Of a stretch of 64,000 nucleotides of DNA, positions 27,393-36,806 are shown piece by piece; positions within the stretch are counted from its first letter, which is position 1; each line of letters begins with the position of its first letter. This DNA is from Rhizobium sp. BT04 (GTDB lineage Bacteria > Pseudomonadota > Alphaproteobacteria > Rhizobiales > Rhizobiaceae): positions 210,204 through 274,203 of the forward strand of contig NZ_CP125647.1 in assembly GCF_030053135.1 (NCBI RefSeq), given 5' to 3'. The notes below the pieces were generated by a model. It saw nothing but the letters and a program-made list of their open reading frames with translations, ran no database searches and had not been told where the DNA came from. Position numbers and translations under genes: made by a program.

Positions 27393-28121
27393 TTAGAAGC
27401 CGTTTCCGCCCCGCAGTTCACTGACGATCGTCCCGAAAATGATCTTCAAGTCGAACCAAAAACTGAAATTATCAATGTAGTAAAGGTCCGCATTTATTCT
27501 GGCGCGGGCCTTGGCGGGCCGATCAGTCGGTCCTCGCAGACCACGCATCTGAGCGAGCCCAGTGAGGCCGGGGCGCATTGAATGGCGCCGATGGTAGGCT
27601 GGGACGAGTTCTTCATAGAGCATCCCGCCGGCGAGCATGCCGATTGCGTGGCACCTTGGGCCTACCAGCGACATATCACCGCGAAGCACATTGAAAAGCT
27701 GAGGTAGTTCATCCAAATTCGTTTTGCGCAAAATCCCGCCTAGAAACGTTATGCGCGGATCGTTCTCGACAGTTTGAATAACGCCGCTCGGATCACATGT
27801 TTCAGACCGCATGGAACGAAATTTGTATACGGTGATCTTCTTCCCGTCTTTACCCCACCTTGTTTGCGAAAACAGCGGGGAGCCCCGCGTCTCAAGCCTG
27901 ATAAGCACCGCGATGAGGATTAAAATCGGCGCCAGTATTAGCAATGCCGTGAAAGATGCATAAATATCAAAGAGTCTCTTGAGAAAGAAATTCCACCAAG
28001 CAGAGCGAACTGCCGCTTGTCCGACATCGAGAACATCAATGTTACCCGATGGCGTATTTTTTTCATTAGCAATCTCTGAAAAAATATTATTAGCACTATC
28101 TTTCGTCGTTACCGTCAACAT
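27393..28121 (-). CDS. Priming undecaprenyl-phosphate sugar transferase (ExoY/WcaJ C-terminal type)
   Basis: The 242-residue protein has one N-terminal membrane helix (about 50-75) and the conserved catalytic domain: FKRLFDIYASFTAL, KFRSMRSE, NLDELPQLFNVLRGDMSLVG and RPGLTGLAQMRG. It transfers a hexose-1-phosphate to undecaprenyl phosphate, the first step of repeat-unit assembly. It is the short ExoY/PssA form without the multi-helix WcaJ extension. It lies 135 bp upstream of ugd on the same strand. GGGNGF is the C-terminus. Confidence 0.92.
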   Translation of the reverse strand: MLTVTTKDSANNIFSEIANEKNTPSGNIDVLDVGQAAVRSAWWNFFLKRLFDIYASFTALLILAPILILIAVLIRLETRGSPLFSQTRWGKDGKKITVYKFRSMRSETCDPSGVIQTVENDPRITFLGGILRKTNLDELPQLFNVLRGDMSLVGPRCHAIGMLAGGMLYEELVPAYHRRHSMRPGLTGLAQMRGLRGPTDRPAKARARINADLYYIDNFSFWFDLKIIFGTIVSELRGGNGF

Positions 28122-28794
28122 GTGCCGCTCTTATACCGAATTCGATTTGCACTTCCTTTACTTTCATCCCCAGCTCACGTCACCTTTAAAGTTAATCATT
28201 GGTTAATACCGGGGCGCTTTTTTTGGGTTCATGCTGTACCGATTTAACCTCAATACTTCTCAGATTACGCTAGATTTCGGATGGTTTTTAGACTTGTTTT
28301 TTATTTACCAGTGGGGAGAGCGCATAAATGAGACGGGGAGAAAAACTGAAGTTCCAATCAACAAAAGAGCTTTAATCACGAATCTGAGAGGATCTCTACT
28401 TTCTTCGGCAAGGATTAAGCGTAAATATCTCGTAGATCTAGCATTGTTACACAGATTTAAAAGCCTTATCTGAGCATTTGGAGTATCGGCCGATGTAGGG
28501 AGGCGATGTTCCGTGCATATATTGTTGAAAAGCCCCGGATGGCGACAAGGTTGACGGCATGGCGATGGTTGATCCGCCCTTAGCTTTGCGAGCCCGCGCG
28601 ATCAGAAGCTTTCGCGAGCTCCTCGCATTGCAGCCCACGCAATATTTCAGCGTAGCGATACCTTCTGTTAACGAGCCGGTAAGATGCCATCCGGATCGCA
28701 GGGCGGGACACAAAACCCGCGTAACGGTAGAAGATGGATCAGCGTGAGCGTCTGAGAGGGATAAGCGAAGAATATTGTGCTTTTCCGCTCCGTC
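28122..28794. other. AT-rich non-coding and degenerate stretch
   Basis: The first 325 bases upstream of the sugar transferase are AT-rich and probably hold its promoter; I see no strong motif. From about 28450 to 28794 a minus-strand reading continues the IS66 tnpB remnant into unrelated text (WHLTGSLTEGIATLKYCVGC) that I cannot place; it looks like a scrambled junction, not a functional gene. Confidence 0.5.
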
Positions 28795-29212
28795 ACCACT
28801 CCCGGTGCCATCCCATACAGGATTTTCAAACGATCCCACGTTTCGAAAGATCATGATGACCCCTGAATGCGGATCAAGCTTCAACTCCGTCAGTGCCATC
28901 AATGCCAGCGTATGGTTCCCACAACGGAAGTCCACCGTCCGCGTCGCGGATAGGATCGGTAACCGTTGGCCGGTGACGATCATGCCGTCTCTCGCATCGC
29001 CCGCACCAAGGCGGCACCCGATCATCCGGCACATCGCTGGGAACTCTCATCACGAGGTCTACGCCTATTTCTACCTTCACGACCTGCGAAGTGGCCGTGA
29101 CCGGCTCCGGGACCGGCAAAGCATCGGCAGCCTCCTGAGGTTCCGTCGTAATCGCCAGCGACACGAAGCCGGCCCCGAGTGGTCCGTTTTTGTCGGAAGG
29201 CACGGCTGGCAT
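28795..29212 (-). pseudogene. Remnant of a second IS66 element (tnpA 3' end, tnpB 5' part)
   Basis: The minus strand carries a TnpA C-terminus (VVKVEIGVDLVMRVPSDVPD, then after one frameshift AALVRAMRETA and stop). This overlaps a TnpB start (MIVTGQRLPILSATRTVDFR, LKLDPHSGVIMIFR) that loses similarity after WDGTG near 28800. The TGA/ATG overlap of the original element is still visible at about 28985. No tnpC or terminal repeats were found. It is a different IS66 lineage from the one at 3082. Confidence 0.82.
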
Positions 29213-29785
29213 CAGTCCTCAGGCAACGTCAGGAGACCCCCTCACGTGCCTGCCGTCGGCCATCGCCGATTGCCACGACGAGGCTCGACAACTTCGCATC
29301 GCCCAACAAATCCATCACCGCCATCCCCCCTGCCAAATATCCAGCTCTTCCCAAACACTTTTGGCAAAAATCTCAATGTTCCAAAACACGCGGAATCAAG
29401 GAGGCGGCACATACGGATATCCCAGAGACCGCAAAGGCCGCGCAAATAGACTAGGATACGAGACGAAGCGTTTGCTACCTTTGCTTCGAACGTCATCAGC
29501 CGTCTGGCTGACAGCGCTCCGACGATGTTCAGAGGCTGTGCGTCGTGACCTGATTGCGTCTGCGCCACGGGCACGCATACCGTCGGCGTGGCGATCGTGG
29601 GAAAGTTCGGATGGAGCGCGTGGTGAAAGAATGCAGCTGGGGCTGATAGTTCCCGACGGCTAGTCTAGGTGTCTGGTTCGTGGGCAGGGAAGAGCTCTGC
29701 TGACTTCGTGCGCGACCACTCCTCCGATGTTTTTTGATTGCAAGAGGCGCCCTTGCCGGTCGTCGCGGCTCGCTGACCAGACGAC
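29213..29785. other. No gene identified
   Basis: Short frames occur on both strands but none has a credible ribosome-binding site plus protein-like composition. Given the IS66 remnant on its left, part may be decayed transposon DNA, for example a short minus-strand frame reading MAVMDLLGDAKLSSLVVAIG near 29250-29330. Confidence 0.5.
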
Positions 29786-30520
29786 CTATTGAAAATAGGC
29801 GAAAGTCACAGTGATGTTCGGGTGGCGTTCGCCACCGGCATTGCTGTGACCGATTTCGGCTGTCTCCGATACGGCTTCTCTGGCTGAAACAAGTTGTGGC
29901 TCTTCCACATTAGCCTTCACCTTGGCCCAATACTTAGGATTGTCTCCTATCTGCGCCATCACCCAGCGTAAGTCCGTCTTACGCCAGTCCTTGATGGCGT
30001 TGAAGCGGTTGTCCAGGACTAGATCGCCTTCAGAGGTCTTAGCGATCAATACAGCGTGTCCTTCGCCGTTGTTCGTTATGGCAACAGCAATTTTCAAAGA
30101 TTGTGAAGACCAACCCAATTGCATGAGCTTCTTGCGTTTTGTTAGCGCGAAGTCCTCGCAGTCGCCTGCGGTGACGTCTACGCTCCAAACGTCCGCCCCG
30201 GGCTTGTCATTGAGCGGACGTATAGTGTGATTTACGGAAGTGTTTACCGAGATGAGCTGCGACTTGCGGTTTTTGTCGAGCACCATAATCAACGGACCAC
30301 CCGTGTTGACGCATTGATCCTTGTGCTGCATGCAGAAAACAACGCTTGCGAAAGGAGCAAGAGTCTTTGGCCCTTCGCCGATTCGTACTAAGCTGTTTCC
30401 GCTATCGCGCGTAAGAGCACTCAACCCCGTTGCGTTGAGAGGGCTCGTTGCAGCGACAACTGCTGTGGCCGCCACGAATGCAGCCTTCGTGCCAATTGTT
30501 ATTTTTCTAAACTTGGCCAT
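29786..30520 (-). CDS. Exported transglutaminase-like cysteine protease (BTLCP family)
   Basis: The 244-residue protein has an N-terminal signal (about residues 1-31). The BTLCP domain follows, with the catalytic triad visible as Cys in TAGDCEDFALTKRKKLMQLG (about 139), His in GEGHAVLIAK and Asp in DLVLDNR. Such proteins are common periplasmic proteins in rhizobia; LapG-type relatives cut adhesins, but this lineage's substrate is not known. It stands alone between transposon remnants, with no partner gene such as lapD nearby. Confidence 0.85.
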   Translation of the reverse strand: MAKFRKITIGTKAAFVAATAVVAATSPLNATGLSALTRDSGNSLVRIGEGPKTLAPFASVVFCMQHKDQCVNTGGPLIMVLDKNRKSQLISVNTSVNHTIRPLNDKPGADVWSVDVTAGDCEDFALTKRKKLMQLGWSSQSLKIAVAITNNGEGHAVLIAKTSEGDLVLDNRFNAIKDWRKTDLRWVMAQIGDNPKYWAKVKANVEEPQLVSAREAVSETAEIGHSNAGGERHPNITVTFAYFQ

Positions 30521-30854
30521 TGCCCGTCCTCTTTGATGGGCCTAGCATGCATGCGCCCGCTAGAGATTTCGTGCGAGAAACCACTAAAATTCGAGCGAAA
30601 TGTTTCTTTTTGGAGCCGTTAGGCCCCCGCCTACTTACAGTCGATACGTGCTACCGCTCCCGTCGACAAAGAGCGTTAAGGCGCCTCGCACAAATGTGAC
30701 GGCGGCAAATCATGCCATGAACGCAAGATCTTGCCACTAGTCCAATGTAGTTACTTGAGAAATCGCGATTCGGCGTGGCACTCGGAAGTCGGCTATGCCG
30801 ACGCTCCGAGCGGAACATGAACGCGACGATAGCCGTAGCGCACCCGCCTCTGGC
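30521..30854. other. Intergenic, promoter region of the BTLCP gene; no gene seen
   Basis: Contains the upstream region of the minus-strand protease gene and the badly decayed 5' part of the IS701-like remnant (multiple stops in all frames). No RNA gene or repeat recognised. Confidence 0.5.
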
Positions 30855-31412
30855 AGATGTCCTTTATCTTCAGCTTCGGTTCGGCCAGCTCGCGCTGCCG
30901 ACAATTATGGGGTGGGCGACATCGAAATGGCGCTCAACAAGCCGCCTAAGGCTATGTGCTGGGCGAGAACGCCAGTCACCTCTTTCGCTCATGGGACAAA
31001 CCGTTGGCCGTTGCCGGGACAGCGAAGGACATCGCCGAAGCCTTGACGATGCCTGGCGACGCCAGTTGGCAGGAGATGAGACCAAAGGGGCGCGACTGCG
31101 TGATTGGGTCTATCTCGAATTGGCCGACCTCGATGCCGATGATTTCGACGCCGCATTCCCCGGTATCTGGACACGAGAGGCTGCTTATCCGCCGAAAGAT
31201 CGTCGATGCGATCTCGCGTTCTTCTCCACATGGCGTCTGGTTGATACATCCATGGAAAAGCTGGTGACCGTGGAGGGCCACCGCTGGGCCATCGAAGACA
31301 ACTTCGAAACCGCCAAGAACGAGGCTGCGCTTCGATCCCGGCATTAGCACTTGATCCGCTGGTCGATCCCCGAAATTCGCCGGATCAAAACCTGCCTCGC
31401 ATGGCGGTGAAT
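30855..31412 (+). pseudogene. IS701-like DDE transposase remnant
   Basis: Pieces in different frames line up as one protein. They are ADNYGVGDIEMALNKPPK, LGENASHLFRSWDKPLAVAG, LAGDETKGARLRDWVYLELA, then DLAFFSTW and LVTVEGHRWAIEDNFETAKN, and finally LIRWSIPEIRRIKTCLAWR. This order and the EGHRWAIED...ETAKNE motif are those of IS701-family transposases. At least three frameshifts and a stop are present and the N-terminus is missing, so it is dead. A further tail of the same protein may extend to about 31490. Confidence 0.83.
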
Positions 31413-31883
31413 TAAACCTTCATGCGTCATCACATGGTCGCTTGGTCAACGGGCACCACCAAGCCGCAGGCAAGCGCACCGTTCCATAACATGCATTATG
31501 CCGCTTTTTATACACTATAAAATTCAGTAGCCCGTTTATTCAATTTTTAGGGATTCAGCTCCCGGTGTTTTGAAGATGCGACAAGCGGATGAGAACTCGC
31601 ATTCGCCAGTTGTTCGTGGGAAAGGTTGGCGCAGCGAGACAGCCACAACAAAGCGCCCACGGGCCTGATGACCCAGGCGCTGCATCGAGGCCCATGTTCA
31701 CCATCCGGCAGGTGCGGGTGTCGGCCCAATATCGGGCACGCTTTTGTCTTACAGGGAAATCGGCGGCAACAGAGACCAAGCAAGCTCGCCGTTCATGAAC
31801 GGAACCGCTTCCTCCGATGCCGTTGTCTTGCCTGCACCCCCGCGGAGTGCGACAAGCCGATTGACCCTGTCTATAGCCTGCAA
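31413..31883. other. No functional gene identified
   Basis: The first part looks like the decayed 3' end of the IS701-like transposase (frame reading VITWSLGQRAPPSRRQAH). Around 31490-31560 the DNA is AT-rich. The rest has overlapping open frames on both strands but no convincing start site or family match. Confidence 0.45.
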
Positions 31884-32318
31884 TCAGCCAAAGAACGCAC
31901 GCAGCCGAGAAAAAAAGCCGCTTGGCTTGCGATCTGCCAACGCTCGCAAGCGGCGAGCGACCACTGCTGCGCTGACATGTTCACCAAAACGGCAGAAGCA
32001 GACAACATCATGCAGTTGATGGTCGCTCAGCTCGAAGAACCGTTTGGCTTCTCCATAGCTGTCGTTTTCCATTCCCGCCGCCCGCAGGACTGGATCAGCG
32101 AATGCAACAGAGATCGGACTGTCGTCGCCCCGCATCGCCATCCGCTCTGTTATCGGCTGGTATTCGGTTTCGTGAAGCGTCCTAAGAAATTGCCTGGGAC
32201 TGCGTTCGAGAATTTCAGCCCACCGTTCAAGCCGCTCGCGCCGCGTTATTTCAAGGTGTGCGTAGGTCGGGCTGACCTTTGCGATGGTTTTCAACTGCTC
32301 AATTGCATGCTGTTCCAT
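31884..32318 (-). CDS. Uncharacterised soluble protein
   Basis: The 144-residue, helix-rich protein starts MEQHAIEQLKTIAKVSPTYA and contains RRERLERWAEILERSPRQFL and a C-terminal basic end (FFSRLRAFFG). There is no signal peptide. An AGGAGG ribosome-binding site lies 6 bp before the ATG, which makes it a real gene in an otherwise decayed area. I recall similar short proteins in Rhizobium and Bradyrhizobium without assigned function. Confidence 0.68.
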   Translation of the reverse strand: MEQHAIEQLKTIAKVSPTYAHLEITRRERLERWAEILERSPRQFLRTLHETEYQPITERMAMRGDDSPISVAFADPVLRAAGMENDSYGEAKRFFELSDHQLHDVVCFCRFGEHVSAAVVARRLRALADRKPSGFFSRLRAFFG

Positions 32319-32586
32319 TTCGGCCTCCTATCTTCAGAAAAATAGATGGTCCGCTCCCAATAACAGCTTCACTCAGGAAGCAAGCCGTGTCCAATCACGA
32401 TTGGGAACAGCAGCGACTGCTGTTCGTCTATTGCTTACCCAACTGTGTTTTATGCTGCAAATCGGCCAATTGTTGCTCAACGGCGGCAGGAAAGACCTCT
32501 GCAGAACATTGGCCGGCATTGGAACCGTGCGACGACGCACATTTGTAGAAGACCGACGGAAAACGTCTGCCGATGACGCCGCAGCG

Positions 32587-32973
32587 TCAGACATCTATCT
32601 TATATCCGAGATTGATTTCGCTTGCAGGTAAACCCCGCAAACCCCAATTTTCCGGTGGAACCTCGACAAGAATGGTTTTGATGTCACGCGCAGGCACGTC
32701 AAAAGCCGAGAGTTCGCCCGCGAGTGCAGCATATAACCGCCGCTTGGCATCGAGGGAGCGTCCCGAAAACAGCGTTATCTCGATGACCGTGTACGATGGT
32801 CCCCTTCCTTTAGGAACGATCATCGCATCGTGTTCGTATTCCAGGAGCCGTATACAGCGATCATCTTCGGGAAGTTTCAGGCCGATGAGCAAGGCACGCT
32901 GGACCGCCTCAATAACGTCCAAACGGCGAGTTCCGATCCAGCCGCGCCTGGTTTCTATTCGAGTAGCAGGCAT
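32587..32973 (-). CDS. Tautomerase-family protein
   Basis: The 128-residue protein starts MPATRIETRRGWIGTRRLDV, placing the catalytic Pro directly after the initiator Met as in the 4-oxalocrotonate tautomerase superfamily. Its two beta-alpha-beta halves and length fit the longer, fused-type members (for example VIEITLFSGRSLDAKRRLYA in the second half). ATG 32973 is chosen because it exposes Pro1 and follows GGGGAG; longer readings are not needed. Divergent from the ABC importer operon and possibly related to its catabolic role. The substrate is unknown. Confidence 0.82.
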   Translation of the reverse strand: MPATRIETRRGWIGTRRLDVIEAVQRALLIGLKLPEDDRCIRLLEYEHDAMIVPKGRGPSYTVIEITLFSGRSLDAKRRLYAALAGELSAFDVPARDIKTILVEVPPENWGLRGLPASEINLGYKIDV

Positions 32974-33296
32974 CCGGTCGTTCTCCCCAAATTTTGGCGT
33001 GTCATCCATGCTGGCCGTGTTTTCGACGGGCCTTTCGCAAAGGTGCCCATGCAACTGGCTATTGTCTACAAAATTGTAGATTAAAAGAAGCCGTCTTCCT
33101 GCCCGAAGCAGGAAAGCTGTTTCCCCGCGGGCGGGACACACCCCCCGCGGAGAGATGTTTTTGCGATTTCTTTTGGACGTGGAGACGCTTGTTTCGCAGG
33201 AACGCCATAAAATAGAATACTAAATCGATAGCTTTTATTGCCCAATTTGCGCGAAGCTGTACCCTTTACGAGCTCCTTCAACACTCGGAAAATCCA
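32974..33296. other. Divergent intergenic region between tautomerase and ABC importer operon
   Basis: Holds a perfect inverted repeat at 33065-33080 (listed separately) and a 7-bp-stem hairpin TTCCTGC/GCAGGAA at 33096-33114. AT-rich bases at 33200-33250 probably form the promoter of the importer operon. No gene seen. Confidence 0.55.
33065..33080. promoter_or_regulatory. Operator-like inverted repeat
   Basis: TCTACAA-AA-TTGTAGA is a perfect 7-bp inverted repeat with a 2-bp spacer, the shape bound by MarR/HxlR-type dimers. It lies about 92 bp before the tautomerase start and 217 bp before the importer operon. No regulator gene is adjacent, so the binder would act in trans. Confidence 0.45.
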
Positions 33297-34925
33297 ATGA
33301 CCCTTCAGCAGAAATTTTTCGGCACCATCGTCGCGCTGGCTGCGGCCGTCAGCCTGCCTGCCAGCCTTGTGGCAGCCGACACGCCCGTGAAAGGCGGCAC
33401 GCTGATCTATCTTGAACAGCAAGCCCATACCAATTTGTATCCACCGGCGGGCGGCTTCTATCCCAACGGCGGTATTCTGAACCAGATCACCGACAAGCTT
33501 ACCTATCAGAATCCGAAAACCCTGGAAATCGAGCCCTGGATTGCCGAGTCCTGGACAGTGAATGCGGACGCGACGGAATATACGTTCAAGATCAGATCCG
33601 GCGTCACTTTCTCCGACGGCACGCCGCTGGACGCCAATGCGGTGGCCAAGAACTTCGACACATTCGGGCTCGGCAACAAGGCCTTGAAGCAGCCGGTCTC
33701 CGAAGTCGTCAACAATTACGACCGCAGCGAGGTCATCGATCCGCTGACCGTGAAGTTCTACTTCAAGAAGCCATCGCCCGGCTTCCTGCAGGGCACATCC
33801 GTCATCGGCTCCGGTCTCGTTTCGCCGAAGACGCTGGAACTGCCGTTCGAGCAATTGGGTGACGCCACCAAGATCATCGGTTCCGGTCCCTTCGTCGTCA
33901 AGGCCGAGACCTTGGGCAAGTCGCTCGATCTCACGGCCCGCGAGGACTACAATTGGGGTCCGAAGAAACTTTCCCATCAGGGCCGCTCCTATCTCGACGG
34001 CATCCAGTACATCATCACCGGCGAAGACAGCGTCCGCATCGGCGCGCTGGTTGCCGGCCAAGCGGATTTCATCCGCCAGATCCAGGCCTATGATGAAGCA
34101 CAGGTGGAGACCCAGAGCTTCCAGATCTATGCGCCGAGCACACGCGGAGTGAACAACTCCGTCGTCTTCCGTCCGGACAATCCGCTCGTCGCCGATGTTC
34201 GTGTCCGCAAGGCCCTGGCGCTCGCCACCAACCGCCAGGAAATCGTCTCCACGCTCTTTTCCAAGCACTATCCGCCGGCGACATCGATCATCGCCTCGAC
34301 CGCCATTGGCTATGTCGACCAGTCCGACAAGCTCGCCTTCGACCTCGACAAGGCCAAGGCGCTGCTGGACGAGGCCGGCTTCAAGCCGGGAGCCGACGGC
34401 ATCCGCGAAAAGGACGGTCAGAAACTGATCCTGACCGCCTATGAATCCCTGCCGCAGCCGCAGAATCGCGCCACCCTTCAGCTCGTTGCCCAGCAATGGG
34501 GCAAGGTCGGCGTCAAGCTCGATGTTCTTGCCGGCGATTCCGGCAGCCGCACGGTTGATGATCTCGACCCGCTGAAGACGCCGGTCTCGCCGGCCATGGT
34601 CGGCCGCGCCGATCCGGATGTCATCAAGAGCCAGTACTATCCGAAGAACCGCGACGTGCTGCGCCAGAAGGGCGGCGGCAGCGACAAGATCAAATCCTTC
34701 GTCGACGACAAGCTGAACGGCATCCTCGACGAGATCGCCTCGCAGCCGGACAAAGAAAAACGCCTGAAGGCCGTCGCCCAGGCACAGGCCTATGTTCTCG
34801 ACCAAGCCTACGCCATCCCGATTTTCGAGGAGCCCCAGGCATTCGCAGGAGCGCCTTACGTCAAGGGCGTCGCTTTCGAGGCCGTCGGTCGCCCAAGTTT
34901 CTACAGCGTCTGGCTCGATAAATAA
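33297..34925 (+). CDS. Peptide/nickel-type ABC transporter substrate-binding protein
   Basis: The 542-residue protein has a Sec signal (residues 1-27, ending LVAAD) and the SBP family 5 layout. YTFKIRSGVTFSDGTPLDAN (about 94-113) is the classical signature of DppA/OppA/NikA binding proteins. It delivers a substrate to the permeases encoded next. The downstream flavin monooxygenase and CMD proteins resemble the KPN_01854/KPN_01858 group known from TIGRFAMs, so the ligand is probably not an ordinary peptide. First gene of a seven- or eight-gene operon. Confidence 0.92.
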   Translation: MTLQQKFFGTIVALAAAVSLPASLVAADTPVKGGTLIYLEQQAHTNLYPPAGGFYPNGGILNQITDKLTYQNPKTLEIEPWIAESWTVNADATEYTFKIRSGVTFSDGTPLDANAVAKNFDTFGLGNKALKQPVSEVVNNYDRSEVIDPLTVKFYFKKPSPGFLQGTSVIGSGLVSPKTLELPFEQLGDATKIIGSGPFVVKAETLGKSLDLTAREDYNWGPKKLSHQGRSYLDGIQYIITGEDSVRIGALVAGQADFIRQIQAYDEAQVETQSFQIYAPSTRGVNNSVVFRPDNPLVADVRVRKALALATNRQEIVSTLFSKHYPPATSIIASTAIGYVDQSDKLAFDLDKAKALLDEAGFKPGADGIREKDGQKLILTAYESLPQPQNRATLQLVAQQWGKVGVKLDVLAGDSGSRTVDDLDPLKTPVSPAMVGRADPDVIKSQYYPKNRDVLRQKGGGSDKIKSFVDDKLNGILDEIASQPDKEKRLKAVAQAQAYVLDQAYAIPIFEEPQAFAGAPYVKGVAFEAVGRPSFYSVWLDK

Positions 34926-34932
34926 GTGCAGT

Positions 34933-34958
34933 GGATGGCGGAGCCTCCTCCGCCATCC
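34933..34958 (+). other. Intercistronic hairpin between binding-protein and permease genes
   Basis: GGATGGCGGAG and CTCCGCCATCC form a perfect 11-bp stem with a 4-base loop, seven bases after the binding-protein stop. Such hairpins commonly protect the upstream mRNA or partly terminate, giving more binding protein than membrane components. There is no T-tract. Confidence 0.7.
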
Positions 34959-34980
34959 ATGCCTATGTTCAGGGAGATCC

Positions 34981-35928
34981 ATGATGACACGATACGTCTT
35001 GAGCCGGATCGGACAGGCCTTGCTGGTGCTGTGGGCGGCTTTCACGCTGTCCTTCATCCTCCTGCAGGCGATGCCGGGCGATGCGGTGCTGATCAAATTC
35101 CTCAACCCGGAATACGGGCTGAGCCCCGAACAGATCCGGCAGATCCGCGAGGCCTATGCCGTCGATTCCACCGTCTTCGTGCAGTATTTCCAGACGCTCG
35201 TGAATTTCCTGAAGGGTGATTTCGGCTATTCCATTCAAGCCGGCGTGCCGGTTTCGGCGCAACTTGCAGCCAATCTGCCGGCGACGCTGAAGCTCGCCAC
35301 GCTCGGCTTCGCGGCGGCGGTGGCGCTTGCCCTGCTCATCGCCTTTCTCTCCTCGCTTTCCCCCTTCGCCTGGCTGCGCAACCTCATCCAGTCGCTGCCC
35401 TCGCTCTTCATCTCCATTCCGGTTTTCTGGCTCGGCATCATGCTGATCCAGATCTTCTCCTTCCGGTTAAAGCTGGTCTCGGTCATCAATCCAGGTCCCT
35501 GGGAGAGCCTTGTGCTTCCGGTCGTCACGCTCGCGGTTCCGATCGCCGCGCCTCTGGCGCAGATCCTCATCCGCAACATCGATGAAATCCGGACACGCCC
35601 CTTCGTTTCCGTCGCCGTGGCCAAGGGTGCGACGCAGGCCCGCGTCCTGGTGCGGCATGTGGCCCGCAACGCGATGCTGCCGGCACTGACCATCGCCGGC
35701 GTGCTGTTCGGCGAGCTTCTCGCAGGCGCAATCGTCACAGAAACCGTTTTCGGCCTTAACGGCATCGGCGGGCTGACGGAGAAGGCCGTGGGCAACCAGG
35801 ATATATCGGTGCTTCAGGCGATCGTCGTGATTTCCGCCGCCGCCTTCGTCACCATCAATCTCATCGTCGATCTTGCCTATCCGCTTCTCGACCCGCGTCT
35901 GAGAGCAGGAAACGGAGCCAAGTCATGA
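34981..35928 (+). CDS. ABC transporter permease (DppB type)
   Basis: The 315-residue permease has six membrane helices, starting MMTRYVLSRIGQALLVLWAA and carrying LPATLKLATLGFAAAVALAL. The ATPase-docking EAA-like loop reads VSVAVAKGATQARVLVRHVA (about residues 208-227). It belongs to the BPD_transp_1 family with the OppB N-terminal domain. The start follows CAGGGAG; ATG 34984 is equally possible. It ends in a 4-bp overlap with the second permease gene. Confidence 0.92.
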   Translation: MMTRYVLSRIGQALLVLWAAFTLSFILLQAMPGDAVLIKFLNPEYGLSPEQIRQIREAYAVDSTVFVQYFQTLVNFLKGDFGYSIQAGVPVSAQLAANLPATLKLATLGFAAAVALALLIAFLSSLSPFAWLRNLIQSLPSLFISIPVFWLGIMLIQIFSFRLKLVSVINPGPWESLVLPVVTLAVPIAAPLAQILIRNIDEIRTRPFVSVAVAKGATQARVLVRHVARNAMLPALTIAGVLFGELLAGAIVTETVFGLNGIGGLTEKAVGNQDISVLQAIVVISAAAFVTINLIVDLAYPLLDPRLRAGNGAKS

Positions 35929-36806
35929 CCATCGTTGAAATTCTTTCCACCCTTGACGGGTCGAAGGCCTCCTCCAAAACGGCGAAGCGCCACGGGATCG
36001 TCTTCCGCCTGAAGCGTCTGCCGATTGGCCTGGTGCTCGCTTGGATCGTCATCGCTACCGTGCTGCTCTGGGCGGCCGCTCCCGGCCTGTTCACAGCTTA
36101 CGACCCGCTGCAGGGCGTACCGGGCGGTCAGTTGAAGGCGCCGTCCGCATTGCATCTGCTCGGCACGGATTCGCTCGGCCGCGACCTCTATGCTCGTATC
36201 GTCCACGGGGCGATCCATTCGCTTTCCGGCGCGATTGCCGCCGTGGGCGTCGGTCTTGTCGCCGGCACGGCGCTCGGCCTGATCGCCGGCTCGGTCAGTG
36301 GGCGCACCGACGCCGTCATCATGCGTTTCGTGGATGTGCTGCTCTCCATCCCGACGCTCCTGCTCTCTCTCAGCATCATCATTCTGCTCGGCTTCGGCAC
36401 GGTGAATGCCGCGATCGCCGTCGGCGCCACAGCGGTTGCCGGTTTCGCCCGGCTGATGCGGTCGGAAGTGGTGCGCGTGCGCCGTGCCGAATTCGTCGAG
36501 GCCGCCTTCGGCAGCGGGGGCACGTTCTGGCGCGTGCTGTGGCGGCACATCCTGCCCAATTCCCTCACTTCCATCATCGGCTATACGGCCGTGCAGTTCG
36601 GCTGGGCCATCCTGCAGCTTTCCACACTGGGTTTTCTCGGCTACGGCGCCCCGCCGCCCACGCCGGAATGGGGCCTTCTCATTGCCGAAGGCCGCAACTA
36701 TCTCGCCACGGCCTGGTGGCTGACGGCCGCGCCCGGTCTCGTCGTCGTTGCCGTCGTGCTGTCGGCCAACCGCATCAGCCAGTCGATCGGAAGGACCAGC
36801 CAATGA
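35925..36806 (+). CDS. ABC transporter permease (DppC type)
   Basis: The 293-residue permease has an N-terminal cytoplasmic arm, a first helix near residues 33-54 and LGTDSLGRDLYARIVHGA, a motif typical of DppC/OppC. Four to five more helices follow, with the EAA loop VRRAEFVEAAFGSGGTFWRV (about 185-204). It pairs with the preceding DppB-type subunit. ATGA overlaps bind it to both neighbours. Confidence 0.92.
   Translation: MTIVEILSTLDGSKASSKTAKRHGIVFRLKRLPIGLVLAWIVIATVLLWAAAPGLFTAYDPLQGVPGGQLKAPSALHLLGTDSLGRDLYARIVHGAIHSLSGAIAAVGVGLVAGTALGLIAGSVSGRTDAVIMRFVDVLLSIPTLLLSLSIIILLGFGTVNAAIAVGATAVAGFARLMRSEVVRVRRAEFVEAAFGSGGTFWRVLWRHILPNSLTSIIGYTAVQFGWAILQLSTLGFLGYGAPPPTPEWGLLIAEGRNYLATAWWLTAAPGLVVVAVVLSANRISQSIGRTSQ

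Noticed and set aside
31547..31783. 78-codon minus-strand frame
   Set aside because: No ribosome-binding site, overlaps other equally open frames and lies in decayed IS701-like surroundings.
33081..35105. 674-codon open frame on the minus strand
   Set aside because: It is the complement of the binding-protein gene in GC-rich DNA; it has no family-like motifs, while the plus strand carries a signal peptide and the SBP_5 signature.
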